A stretch of DNA of 64,000 nt from Metridium senile. Its lineage: Eukaryota; Cnidaria; Anthozoa; Actiniaria; Metridiidae. The notes beneath the pieces are model-generated. The model was not told the DNA's origin, did not search any database, and saw nothing but the letters and a program-made list of their open reading frames with translations. The position numbers were made by a program, and so were the translations under genes. This document shows, in pieces, positions 11,411-20,877 of the stretch (the stretch's first letter is position 1; the number at the start of each line of letters is the position of its first letter). Location: the NCBI GenBank assembly GCA_949775045.1, contig OX459102.1, positions 6,072,185 to 6,136,184 on the forward strand. The letters are read 5' to 3'.

Positions 11411-13182
11411 AACCCCATTTACACGACATCACTTTTGGCCCGGCACTCCAAGCTTTAGGTACGCGGGCCGATCGATTGTGGCCCGTCAAAATCGCTTTTA
11501 CACGACAAATGTAGAGGGGCCAGTTTATCTATGGGGCACTCCAAAAATTTGAAATGGCCCGCCTGATTTCCTGAGCCCTTGCTATAGTAAGAGCGGTTCC
11601 ACTTATAATTATGCTTCGAGTATTTTCAGAAATGGTCAGATACAACCCCACCTGTAACTTTGCATGGTGAAGGTAGTCATGAGCAATATTAGGTCGTTTC
11701 ATTTTAAAGCGTTCACGTGACATCCGTTCAAAGTTTGACCTATTTTCGGCTTAATTTTGCAGTCTGAAATTTCGAAAATTTGTAAAGTTTGTAGATCTCG
11801 TGCGGCTTTTTTGTATTCAAATTTACACGGTATCATTACAGCTTGTGCAAATTAAAAATCGTACAATTAAAAATGAATTTGTAAATGTTTATTAGTATTT
11901 TACCTGACGCTCATCAGAGAGAGCAGAAACAACGCACTTCGGTTTATGTTAGATATTCTTTACATAGATAGATAGAATTCAATTGTTATTTAGATAAGCT
12001 ATTTATTCCAATTCACTTAGAATCAGCTAGGGTTGTTAAAATTGCTTTCTTTTATTCACTCATTGTTATTATTTTGAGGGCCATGTGTATATTTTCTTTA
12101 GATATTAAATGTTACCCTCTTTAAATAAAGTATTCTATTCTATTCTATCCTTCGATGTGCATAAAGTGATGTCTCATGGAACAAAATCATAGAATGTTTC
12201 CGCTGGTAGTGCATTTTATGTCCAGTTAAAAAGATAAATTAGTACAAAATAGCGGTAAATGTGAAGATGTGAATTGCATGAAAGACCTGCAATCAGTTTT
12301 AGTAAAATAGGGAATTTAATCCTGACTGCGGCCCGTATTTCACACCTGATCAGATACTTGTGAACAAAATTATTCGGCCTTTTTTATCTTGCACAAAAAA
12401 TATCTAAGCAAGGGTCATATGAAGCAGTTGCAACTGCATGAGTCATTCTGAAGTAAAAACAGAGGTGGAATTGATCATGATTTTGTGTAGAGCAGGTTAA
12501 TTATATCTTGTGTATTGTATTGAATATCACCTATTTTTTTCTTTTAAGTATAACTATTAAATTTATTTTTTGTACAGGAATTTTTGAGTGTCGACCAGAA
12601 GTTTTGAGTAAAATGAATGTGTGCGCACGCCACAGAAATGAATTAAGAATTGGATGGAGAGGTAGACGAAAGTATTTTCAGATTTCAGAGAGTATGCGAG
12701 TGTCATTTATATCAAATCAGATCGGTATTTAATTCATGCAAACCCTGAAGTTTTTACTAGAAATGTTCGTCAGACCATGCACAATCACAAGCAAACATTT
12801 AAATTACTTATTAAATTTCAATCAAAAATTGAATTAAAGTTTTTGTGGCCTCATCCCACCACGTTTTTCCTCTGGTTTTTCCACTTGTAGAACTGCAAGT
12901 AGACGCCGCCATTTTGCACGATCAAGAGCGAGTGAGCATGTTCTGTATAATTTCCGCTGGATATTCGAACTCATGGGCGCATTTAAGGTACGCGGACCCT
13001 TGTTTTGGCGGGCCGAGACTACCTACCTGAGGTAGTCTCGGCACGCTTAAAAAGTAGGTACGCGGGCCGCTTGGAATTGCGTTTACACGGCAAATTTTAC
13101 GAGTGCCGTGCCAGAAAAGTAAGGTACGCGTACCAAAAGTTAGGAGTGCCGGGCCCGAAAATGATGTCGTGTAAATGGGGTT
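11411..13182. mobile_element. Terminal-inverted-repeat transposon, 1.77 kb
   Basis: Ends are AACCCCATTTACACGACA and its exact reverse complement, flanked by a 3 bp duplication ACA (11408..11410 and 13183..13185). Copy A of the surrounding repeat has the uninterrupted site with a single ACA. Subterminal motifs GCCCGGCACTCC and GGTACGCGGGCCG recur in both orientations. The inside holds a LINE tail (about 12000..12150) and a 64-codon minus frame (11529..11723), part of which recurs near 56779. No full transposase is present. The superfamily is not determined; a 3 bp duplication is compatible with several. Confidence 0.88.
12000..12150 (+). mobile_element. Possible LINE 3' tail
   Basis: An AATAAAGT signal followed by repeated TATTC units (ATTCTATTCTATTCTAT) resembles the 3' end of a non-LTR retrotransposon. 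It is nested in the inverted-repeat element. Confidence 0.45.
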
Positions 13183-13579
13183 ACAGTTAATGCAAGAAAT
13201 GCTAAAATAAATTTAATATTTATATAGAGCAAATATCTATGTTCATATTCAGAATAAAGCTTGGTTCACATAGCGACTCAAACATAAACATAAACAACAT
13301 ACGCAGACGCTGTTGGACTTCGCTCATTAGCCGTACTTGTCTTTTCTCCCAGCTATTCGAGAAATGCTTCACTGAGTCTGCGTATATTTATTTACTATTT
13401 ATTTCTTCAAAAACTCATTAATAATTCATGAGAAATTTACAAAAGAAATTGTAACCTTAATGACGAGTGTTTTAACTGAAGATAAAGATTCACCCTAATT
13501 TACATAAACTTTAACCTGAATTTTCTCTAATAAACTTTCATAAATTTGATTCTTTTTTTATAAAAACAAAAAATATTGG

Positions 13580-13825
13580 TTGGAGTTTTTGAAGCCGTTT
13601 AATAAATTGGCAGATCGTGTTTTATCAGGTCTAAAACCACTTGGCTTCGCCTTTAATTTATTAAACTATACTTATACAATTCACAAAGGCGCGGGTAAAA
13701 TATATGCTGCGTATTCTTATGTCGCTAGTGCATGTGAACCAGCTGAACTAGGCTTAAGTGGCAAAAAAACTATTGAAAAATTATTTTCAGGAAACAAAAG
13801 AATAATCTTAAGGGCAAAAAAATAA
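13580..13825 (+). CDS. Unknown reading frame in the 1.4 kb repeat (81 codons)
   Basis: The frame contains FNKLADRVLSGLKPLGFAFN and a Gly/Ala/Tyr-rich part (KGAGKIYAAYSYVASA), ending in a basic tail. The nominal start is not an ATG in a strong context and the upstream frame may continue. In copy A the same frame is cut short by a deletion. I do not recognise the family. The shared frame suggests the repeat once encoded a protein, but selection cannot be judged here. Confidence 0.35.
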   Translation: MEFLKPFNKLADRVLSGLKPLGFAFNLLNYTYTIHKGAGKIYAAYSYVASACEPAELGLSGKKTIEKLFSGNKRIILRAKK

Positions 13826-14514
13826 AGTGTCAAGATCGAAAAAAGTTTGCATTTTAAGATTTTAAGTGATAAAAAAACGTTTTCAAACACTACAGAGAAA
13901 TGAAAGCTTTTTTTGTCTGTTTTAACTTAAAATTACAATTTGTTTCTTATAATCTTTATTTTTAAATGACAGACGGAAGTCAACATATATTTCAATGTTT
14001 TAGTACAAGCTGTCATATGAAATTAATAACACGAATAGGCATTATATTTAGTGAAAAAAAAAAAATGAAAAAAAAAAAATGTAATTTCGAATCGAAATAT
14101 GGGAGCAGTACGTTTAATTAATTATTAACTGACTTTTAAGTCAGTAAAAAGCAACTTAAATAACTATTGGCCTGTTTGTAAGTTCAAGCATTTCTTTTTC
14201 AAACAAAGTAATAATAAAAATGAAAACATCAATGATAATTTTGTATAAATACATTAAAGGAAAATCGCGCGGCCTGATTGGTCGAGAGATTCACATTATT
14301 TCTCGATAATCACCTACAACGAAAGAAAATGAACAGCTGTCCTTCAAAAAAGCTGGTTATTTATATCTATTTAGAAGGAAAAAAACACTTTAGTATATAA
14401 TATTGATAGTCCTTGAGCGTCGTTGAATTTGTAAATGTATTTATCCAGATCGTCTTAATTGTTGATATGGATGGCTGGGTGTGATGAATCTTTCCGCATT
14501 AGAATTTTTCCATA

Positions 14515-15760
14515 CGAGGTCCACAGAAACTTGAAATTTTCATCTCTCTTGTCTTAAAGGCATTTGTTGAACAGCTTCTTGCACCTTGACTCCGTCTCGG
14601 TTATTAGTTACCGATATTCACTTCTTCTACGGCGAATAATTGTTAACTATTTCTACAACGCTTTATAAAATCAGCTGTAGATATGTTTAAAATGCCTTAT
14701 GTAGAATATAAAGGAAAATTAGCCATTGGTCTGGTAAATCTAGCTTGTGAAAACGAGCTATCGCAAATATAATTCTTTTTTGAAACAATCTACCCGCACG
14801 GGCCGTTGCTCAGACGTTAGTTTCGCGAGGGGAAAAAGAGCGAAAGAACATCTGTTTATCAGGCAGGCTACCCTCACCCAATTCTCGGTTCCGAACTATA
14901 ATAAGAAATTAATTAAAGAAATTGTACGAACCCTAAATCAAATATTTTGAAACAATTTTTCAGTATCAAAAATTTTACCCGATTTTTAATTTCTTTCAAT
15001 TTTTTTGTCATAACTCTGAATTGATAACAATTTATAAATTTACCTGACTTTTCCCGCTTGAGTAAATCTTCGTAAAGACTTGTGAGACCTTCACATTGAA
15101 CGGATTGCTCTGACCAGTTAAATAAACATGCTCCTGTTATTTATTTTTTTACAGCGAAAAAAGTTCATCCCGACTGGCAAATTGTAAATTTCAATTTTAT
15201 TTGGGGTTTTTGCAAACCGTCAATCAGCTTATAGGTGGAGCTTGTTCGTAAACTGATAAAGTCATTGGTCAATTTGATGTAAGCTCCTCCTCTTACTGAT
15301 TGACGGAGAAATCAAAAATAAAGTATTAATGAGTTTGAGAACGTTAATTGAAATTCAATTGACCAAAAGGAACTAGGTGCTTGACTGCATTAAAGTAGGC
15401 CATAGGAAACTCGCTCGCCAATTGAACTTGTAAATGGTTTCTAATAGTAGTTATCCCCCCATCTATGGCATCACATTAATATTCAGTATTTTATAGCAAC
15501 GTATTCAATATCCTTTTGGAATATGGGAAAGAAAACGGACAATGCAATCAGGTGACCAGGAAATATGTATTGTTAATTCTAGAATAATGGTTTGGAACGT
15601 GTGTTCTTGTTAGCTTATTGTTTCTGAAAGTAAATAGAAAAACAATTTTTAAATTCTTTTCTAATCAATGTAGATTATAAAAAGTGTGTTAGTTTGTAGT
15701 ACTTCCATTTCAACTCCATTAGATATATCAGAACATTTTTAAAATTATTTTCACTGTACG
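14515..15760. other. No gene seen; small inverted repeat at 15217..15307
   Basis: ACCGTCAATCAGCTTATA and its approximate reverse complement CTTACTGATTGACGG enclose about 60 bp, a likely MITE remnant. The 67-codon frame at 14747..14950 has no support. Confidence 0.5.
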
Positions 15761-15766
15761 TATAGA

Positions 15767-15774
15767 TATAAAAA
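15767..15774 (+). promoter_or_regulatory. TATA box of the PC4-like locus
   Basis: TATAAAAA lies 60 bp upstream of the first possible start codon of the frame at 15827. Position and sequence fit a core TATA element. Confidence 0.5.
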
Positions 15775-15826
15775 GAGGATCTTATTTAAAAACAAAGTAA
15801 CTAGGCTAGTGTCGTTTTAGTTCGTC

Positions 15827-16291
15827 TTGAAGTCGCAAAGCGTGCACTCCAACCAGTTTATTCGCGGAAAACATTTAACCTTGAATATGTCCGAAAATCA
15901 AATTCAAGTGGAAGTTAAAATCGTTAGAGGGAAAACAAAAATTCTCATACGAAATCAGAATGAAAATCGGGCCACAAGCAAGTCATCTGTTACTAAATCT
16001 CTGACTGTTGATGAATGGAAAGAACTTAAGAGATCAGCTCAGGCCATCGACAAACAACTACTGAAATCGAGCACCAGCAGAAATACACTCCAATTACCAG
16101 TGCTGCATTCGGAGCCTAGTAATGCTAAAGAAAAAATGGATATCATTCAAAGTTCATTTCCTGCTGCAACCCCACTGGTTGATGTTACCAATACATGTAA
16201 TGATGTAGAATGCAACACTGCCGACCTGTCAAAAGTTGATCTTCCTAGCATCCAGACTTTTGACGAAGAAAGTACTAAAGCTGTTGCATAG
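15827..16291 (+). CDS. PC4-like (SUB1-type) domain protein, putative
   Basis: An open frame of 154 codons; an internal ATG at 15887 (MSENQIQVEVK) is the likelier start. The part from about codon 25 to 80 reads VKIVRGKTKILIRNQ, then a Ser-rich loop, then LTVDEWKELKRSAQAIDKQL. This resembles the C-terminal half of the PC4/SUB1 single-stranded-DNA-binding fold: strands followed by a helix with the pattern L-x-x-x-x-W-x-x-L-K. The rest is Ser/Thr-rich and acidic with no recognised domain. A TATA box lies just upstream and no intron is needed. Two further small frames follow downstream. Similarity was judged by eye, so the assignment is tentative. It could be a host gene, a retrocopy or cargo of a mobile element. 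Confidence 0.5.
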   Translation: MKSQSVHSNQFIRGKHLTLNMSENQIQVEVKIVRGKTKILIRNQNENRATSKSSVTKSLTVDEWKELKRSAQAIDKQLLKSSTSRNTLQLPVLHSEPSNAKEKMDIIQSSFPAATPLVDVTNTCNDVECNTADLSKVDLPSIQTFDEESTKAVA

Positions 16292-16466
16292 ATTCTTAAC
16301 ATTTTACAGGAAATCAAGTATCCTCAAGGGTGGTAGATAGTTACCATACTTAATCATATATTTAAAACTGCTCGAAGGAGCTACTCATTCGACAACTCAA
16401 CCGAAAGTGCTCAGTCATAGCTGCCCATAAGTACAAAGAAAAGAAACTCACTTTGATCAAGAAAGA

Positions 16467-16604
16467 ATGAATGACACAGAAGTGGAATTTATCATGAATC
16501 AAAACTGTAAGAAACATTATATCATTATCAATGATAACGAAGAGGTCATTTATGATGCAGAAAGGGAATTAACCGTTTACCTGCATGGTCAGGACAAAAC
16601 CTGA
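16467..16604 (+). CDS. Small frame downstream of the PC4-like gene (45 aa)
   Basis: ATG at 16467 opens a 45-residue frame, acidic in its second half (NDNEEVIYDAEREL). It overlaps the start of the next frame by 20 bp in a different phase. Together with 16585..16749 it may represent one protein broken by a frameshift, or one joined by unmodelled splicing. No domain recognised. Confidence 0.3.
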   Translation: MNDTEVEFIMNQNCKKHYIIINDNEEVIYDAERELTVYLHGQDKT

Positions 16605-16749
16605 AAAAGGAGCAAAATCACCACGTGTTGGATACTATTGTCAGAATACCGAATGTCATTTACGTCTAGCACAAAATTTGAAAGCAGAATGCTGTTATTG
16701 CAAGGACAATTTCTTTGAATGCAGTTGCTACTATGGGATGGATCAGTAA
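16585..16749 (+). CDS. Cys-rich zinc-finger-like frame (54 aa)
   Basis: The frame has a C-x4-C spacing followed by CCYCKDNFFECSCYY, giving seven Cys in about 30 residues, consistent with a small zinc-binding fold. It ends at TAA 16747..16749. The frame is +1 relative to 16467..16604. A Cys pattern like this at the end of a PC4-like gene suggests the three frames belong to one damaged or spliced unit. No family is named with confidence. Confidence 0.35.
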   Translation: MVRTKPEKGAKSPRVGYYCQNTECHLRLAQNLKAECCYCKDNFFECSCYYGMDQ

Positions 16750-16950
16750 TATAGGAGTGTTCTCTCCTTTTGGTTCATAACATCATTTATATATATGTTT
16801 GACTTAAGTGTCGTAAATAAAAGGGTACCAGTATGAGCTATTTATAGCTTTCCTTACTCGAGTGTGTTTAAATTGAAGGTTGTAAATGAATAGAAGAATA
16901 AATGGATGGATGGATGAATGAATGAATGAATAAATGAAATATCAGATAAA

Positions 16951-18092
16951 CAGTCCGGGAGATTACCAGAATTGGTAATCGTTTTGTAAACACAGCTCTA
17001 ACCAATCACAGGAAGGAACCCAGTCGTGAATATGGCAATGATCAATCATCTCAAGACACACAATACATGTACATTCGTTAAGTACCTCGCAACGCGTTAG
17101 TAACTAGGTTCAGGTTTTGATTCTATTCACACACAATTATTTACATTTCGTAGACTGGTTAACTCTAAGGCTTATTTATAAGGTTTTTATTCAATTCACA
17201 TTCAATTACATAAGTTTCGTCTAATAAGTATTAAAAGGAAATTACAATCTAGATTTATTTTAGATCATAGTTTAGTTATATTTATATTCAAATACATCGA
17301 TAAATAATATAGTTGCAGTTGTTTTCCACAAACACGAGAGGACTTTGCAAGGATGCCACGATGGTGGTCCATCTCAGTACAGTACAGTCAACTGTAAGCA
17401 CAAGAATATCTGTAAAAAAGACATGGATGCAGAAATTATATTTTGAAAATATAGGTCATACAATCAACAAAATTTAGTCTTTCTTCGGTCGCTTACTTCT
17501 ATTTTCTCGACTTGATTAAAAAGACTCGAAGTCGTAACTTATTGCTAACGAATAATATAAAGAAAATATTCACAGAATGTTATCCTTATGTATTCCAACT
17601 GGCAAGCGAGACGTTCGAGCCACATTACGATATTAGATGACATTTGGGTTTTCTACTCATCGATCTTCAAAAATTGCTGCACGCGCTCCTAGAGGGCTGC
17701 ACGCTACGAAACTTGGAGTGTGAGCACATTGTATATTTTCAATTCGAGGAAAATTACTCCCATTTCACAAAAAATTCTTTAACAGGCACTAAATAGACAT
17801 CAAAGTAAATTACTTACCAGTTATTAAGCAAAAACGGCGTCAACAGCGACCACAAATAAGACAATTTCAACTCTAAATTATCACTCTATCGGCACGAAAC
17901 CTTCACAAGTCCGCCATTACACCTTTCTGCGACAATTTGCATAGCTAAAACCCTGTATGTACGCTTGGAACAAGCGATATTACTGGTTGAACAATGTTGA
18001 AGTAGAATACAGCTCAATATATTTCGTGACAGGCGGAAACAATAGATATGTGACGTCAAAACGATTACCAATTCTGGTAATCTCCCGGACTG
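16951..18092. mobile_element. Terminal-inverted-repeat element, 1.14 kb
   Basis: Ends CAGTCCGGGAGATTACCAG and its reverse complement pair over 35 bp. The element sits within an ATGA/AATA simple repeat, so the apparent ATAAA duplication is not secure. No transposase is visible; the 72-codon minus frame at 17886..18104 includes one terminal repeat and is not a gene. Confidence 0.85.
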
Positions 18093-18568
18093 ATAAATAT
18101 GCAACTAAATGAATGAATGAATAAATGAAAGACTAGAATAATTTGTAGACAAATTAATTAAATAATAACAATAAAATAAATAGATCAGCTGTGATGCATC
18201 TTAAAATACATTTTCCATTTTTTAATCCTAGCCCTCTTTTGTTTGTTTTTCAGTGTCAATGAATTTTAAACACAGTCCCATTTTTTGACTTGTCGTATTT
18301 TTTTAATTCATTTTTAAATAAAATTATCAATCTTAATCTTAACGCCTATTAAACTGTTGTTGTTGTATGTTATCGTAGCGTTTATTACTGACACGTGTTA
18401 ACCGTCAATAATAGTGTTACATAAACATATTCGAACGGCATGATTAATAATGGTAAACTAATATTTTGTATGATTGTTTGAAGCTAAGAATTGTCAACAT
18501 TTCGATTTATATATCGTCACATATTATTAACGTATATAGCGTGTATATATTGTGTGCTTTTTTAACAA

Positions 18569-18997
18569 TTACTCCATTGAATCCGTTTCGTTGCTCTCCT
18601 TGCTATTATCTTCTAAATATTGTGGAATAATTAAATCATTCAATAAAAATTTTCTTTGGTGAATAGCAAGTTTTGTTGCTTCAAGCCACTCATAGTCTCC
18701 AGTGTCCAACAGTTCATTTCTGGTTTTCATGATCTTTTGAAAATAGAAGTCTCTTTTTATTGCGTGCAACCACTCCAACTTTTCCGTCAAGATATTTCTT
18801 AGTTCTTTTCTTACAATCGGAAGCATTCTATTATAAGCAATTTGTTTGGCATTTTCTTCCGTTGCACCATCAGATTGAAGCTTTTCGACTATTTCTCTTC
18901 TTTCTTCCTCGTGTTCAGCAATAGCTTCATCTATTAGAGATTGCCAGTACCATGGATGTTCAGAATCATCGGATTCGGATTCGGTGTCTGGCTCACT
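18569..18997 (-). CDS. Hypothetical protein or 3' exon (142 codons)
   Basis: The minus-strand frame begins right after an in-frame TAA. It reads an acidic Ser/Glu/Asp start, PWYWQSLIDEAIAEHEEER, a charged helical region, an ATG at 18826, then a Trp/Lys-rich helix (LTEKLEWLHAIKRDFYF) and an acidic C-terminus, with stop at 18569..18571. An AAAG acceptor at the open start is possible, so it may be the last exon of a gene whose upstream exons are not visible. Composition is predicted helical. Family not recognised. Confidence 0.4.
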   Translation of the reverse strand, partial: SEPDTESESDDSEHPWYWQSLIDEAIAEHEEERREIVEKLQSDGATEENAKQIAYNRMLPIVRKELRNILTEKLEWLHAIKRDFYFQKIMKTRNELLDTGDYEWLEATKLAIHQRKFLLNDLIIPQYLEDNSKESNETDSME

Positions 18998-19419
18998 TTA
19001 AATTCTGATTTTTTAAACTCTTATAGCTTCTTGCAAATTTAATCGTTTTTTCTCAAACTTTGACAAGTTATTGTTATGGTGAATTGTCTATCATATGATA
19101 GCTTTCTTTTTCTTAAAACATCAATTATGATAATTAGTGGCGGCCATTTATAAAAGTCGTCTATATTATAACAAAAATAATTTCACTTATTACTCGAACC
19201 GTGAACACTGAGTTTTTTGTTAGCTTTTTAACCCGAATCCCTAGATTAGAAATTAGATTTATTGTTTACAATCAGTGTACTGAACTAGATGCTTCATTTT
19301 TGAAGCGGTTTTGAAGCAGTAGAAGGCTCACAAAATAATAACGTTTAAAATTTCAAGTGTCTACGGTTTGAGTATCTTCACTGTAAGGTGCCACTTGGAT
19401 CTAAATTATTGCCATGACG

Positions 19420-19590
19420 TCATGCACTCAAACTAAACATCGAATGACATATATTTCTTGTTATGGTCATATAACACACACACGTACAACCAAAATATGC
19501 CATGAATATATCGATAACAAGAGAAGAAATACCGACATCATTTGCAAGCTTCAGAGTGTGGACTGTGGCTTTGTTTGCGACAACGATTTT
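19420..19590. repeat. Dispersed repeat shared with 55290..55440
   Basis: Both segments contain ACAACCAAAATATGC, then ATCGATAA-AAGAGAAGAAATACC and GCAAGCTTCAG or GCAAGTTTCAG in the same order. They are about 85 percent alike by eye and non-coding. Confidence 0.75.
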
Positions 19591-19884
19591 TGAAATAGGT
19601 GAATATAACAACCGCACTTCTGATTTCACAACTTTCGCCGTGATGGCTCATATATTGTCAGCGGCTCGTAAATAGTCAGTTTTTTTAACATTATTCAAAC
19701 TGGTTATAGCGCGTTAGAAGTTAGTATATTCGCCCAAAGTTCTGGAAGGGCTTGAAAAGATCCGTGCAGTGGTTTCTTTATTTTTTTTAGGTGGATTTAA
19801 TGAAACTGTCTGAGAAGCAGGGTACCAGGTGTTCTCGCTTCTAAGCGCGAGTATGGTATTTATGAGAGTTCAACTCTATTTGCT

Positions 19885-20410
19885 GAGGTAGACGCACTTC
19901 CGGCTAGTATAAGCCAATGAGAATCATCTTTGTCGCATCGCCAACAGTTCCAATTGAAAACAGCGTCATCCGAAAGAGTTATTTACTGTGTAAACTATCT
20001 CTAAATACTCCTTAACATAATTTTACATTTAAAACGTACATGTAAATTAGACAACAAAGGCTCCCTGCTTCTGTTGTAGCAATAAAAAAGAATAAAAACA
20101 AAACGCAAAAGTCTAAAAGTAACCGAAATCGTTTGGCTGCCTGGAGGCGCCGTTTTGGAACTGCTCGTTTTGGCAAACAATCCTTTGCGCGCGAGTAAGG
20201 TACTTATAAGAGTTCAACGCCATTTGCTGAGGTAGGCAATTTTTTTTTCGATGAGAAGTCCTTAAATAACATGGCAGTTTTAATTTCTGCGTCAATTGCT
20301 AATTCAGCTGTTTTTGAGGCGAATTCAGACGCTATTTTTGGAACTGTTGGCGATGCGACAAAGATGCTTCTGATTGGCTTATATTAGCCGGAAGTACGCG
20401 CGCAAAATCG
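19885..20410. repeat. Dispersed repeat family with GGCGCCATTTTGGAACTG core
   Basis: The segment CACTTCCGG-TAGTATAAGCC through to CAAACAATCCTTTGCGCGC recurs at about 28055..28370. The 3' part here also contains an inverted partial copy (near 20355..20400). The frame at 20113..20295 and its counterpart in 28202..28504 are translations of this repeat. Confidence 0.75.
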
Positions 20411-20485
20411 CTTGGTAATCCTGGCTGGTGTCAAGATTTCAAAAACCTGACTAAAATGTAATATCTTACTCGATATGTATTGTAT

Positions 20486-20491
20486 TTTATT
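20486..20491 (-). terminator. Candidate polyadenylation signal of the GRAMD4 homologue
   Basis: AATAAA on the minus strand, 56 bp past the stop codon; the best-placed signal. Confidence 0.5.
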
Positions 20492-20546
20492 AATTAAATA
20501 TTTATAAAGCCAAAATACCAATTGAACCCTTCATAACAAAAAAGAT

Positions 20547-20821
20547 CTATTTGGCCCACTCGAGACCGGCTGCCCGTCCTGCCATGATAAGACTGTCATA
20601 GAGCTCATCACGTCCCAGTAGTGCTCCAAATATATATGGCTGAATAAAACAAACAAATGCAGAGTAAAGTAACGAAATAAATAAATAAATAAATAAATAA
20701 ATAAATGAATGAATGAATGAATGAATGAATGAATGAATGAATAAATAAATAAATAAATTAATAAGTAAATACATTAATTAATAAATAAATAAATAAATTA
20801 AATAATAAATAAATAAATACA

Positions 20822-20877
<56 letters not shown>

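Larger units (their letters stand above)
11349..14514. repeat. 1.4 kb dispersed repeat, copy B, split by a transposon
   Basis: The parts 11349..11410 and 13183..14514 together match copy A at 9321..10735. The gap between them is the inverted-repeat element 11411..13182. A third, more diverged and shorter copy lies at about 36180..36420, just 3' of the GRAMD4 first exon. Confidence 0.9.

Noticed and set aside
12508..12732. 74-codon frame inside the 1.77 kb transposon
   Set aside because: Too short, no transposase motif, and no continuation on either side.
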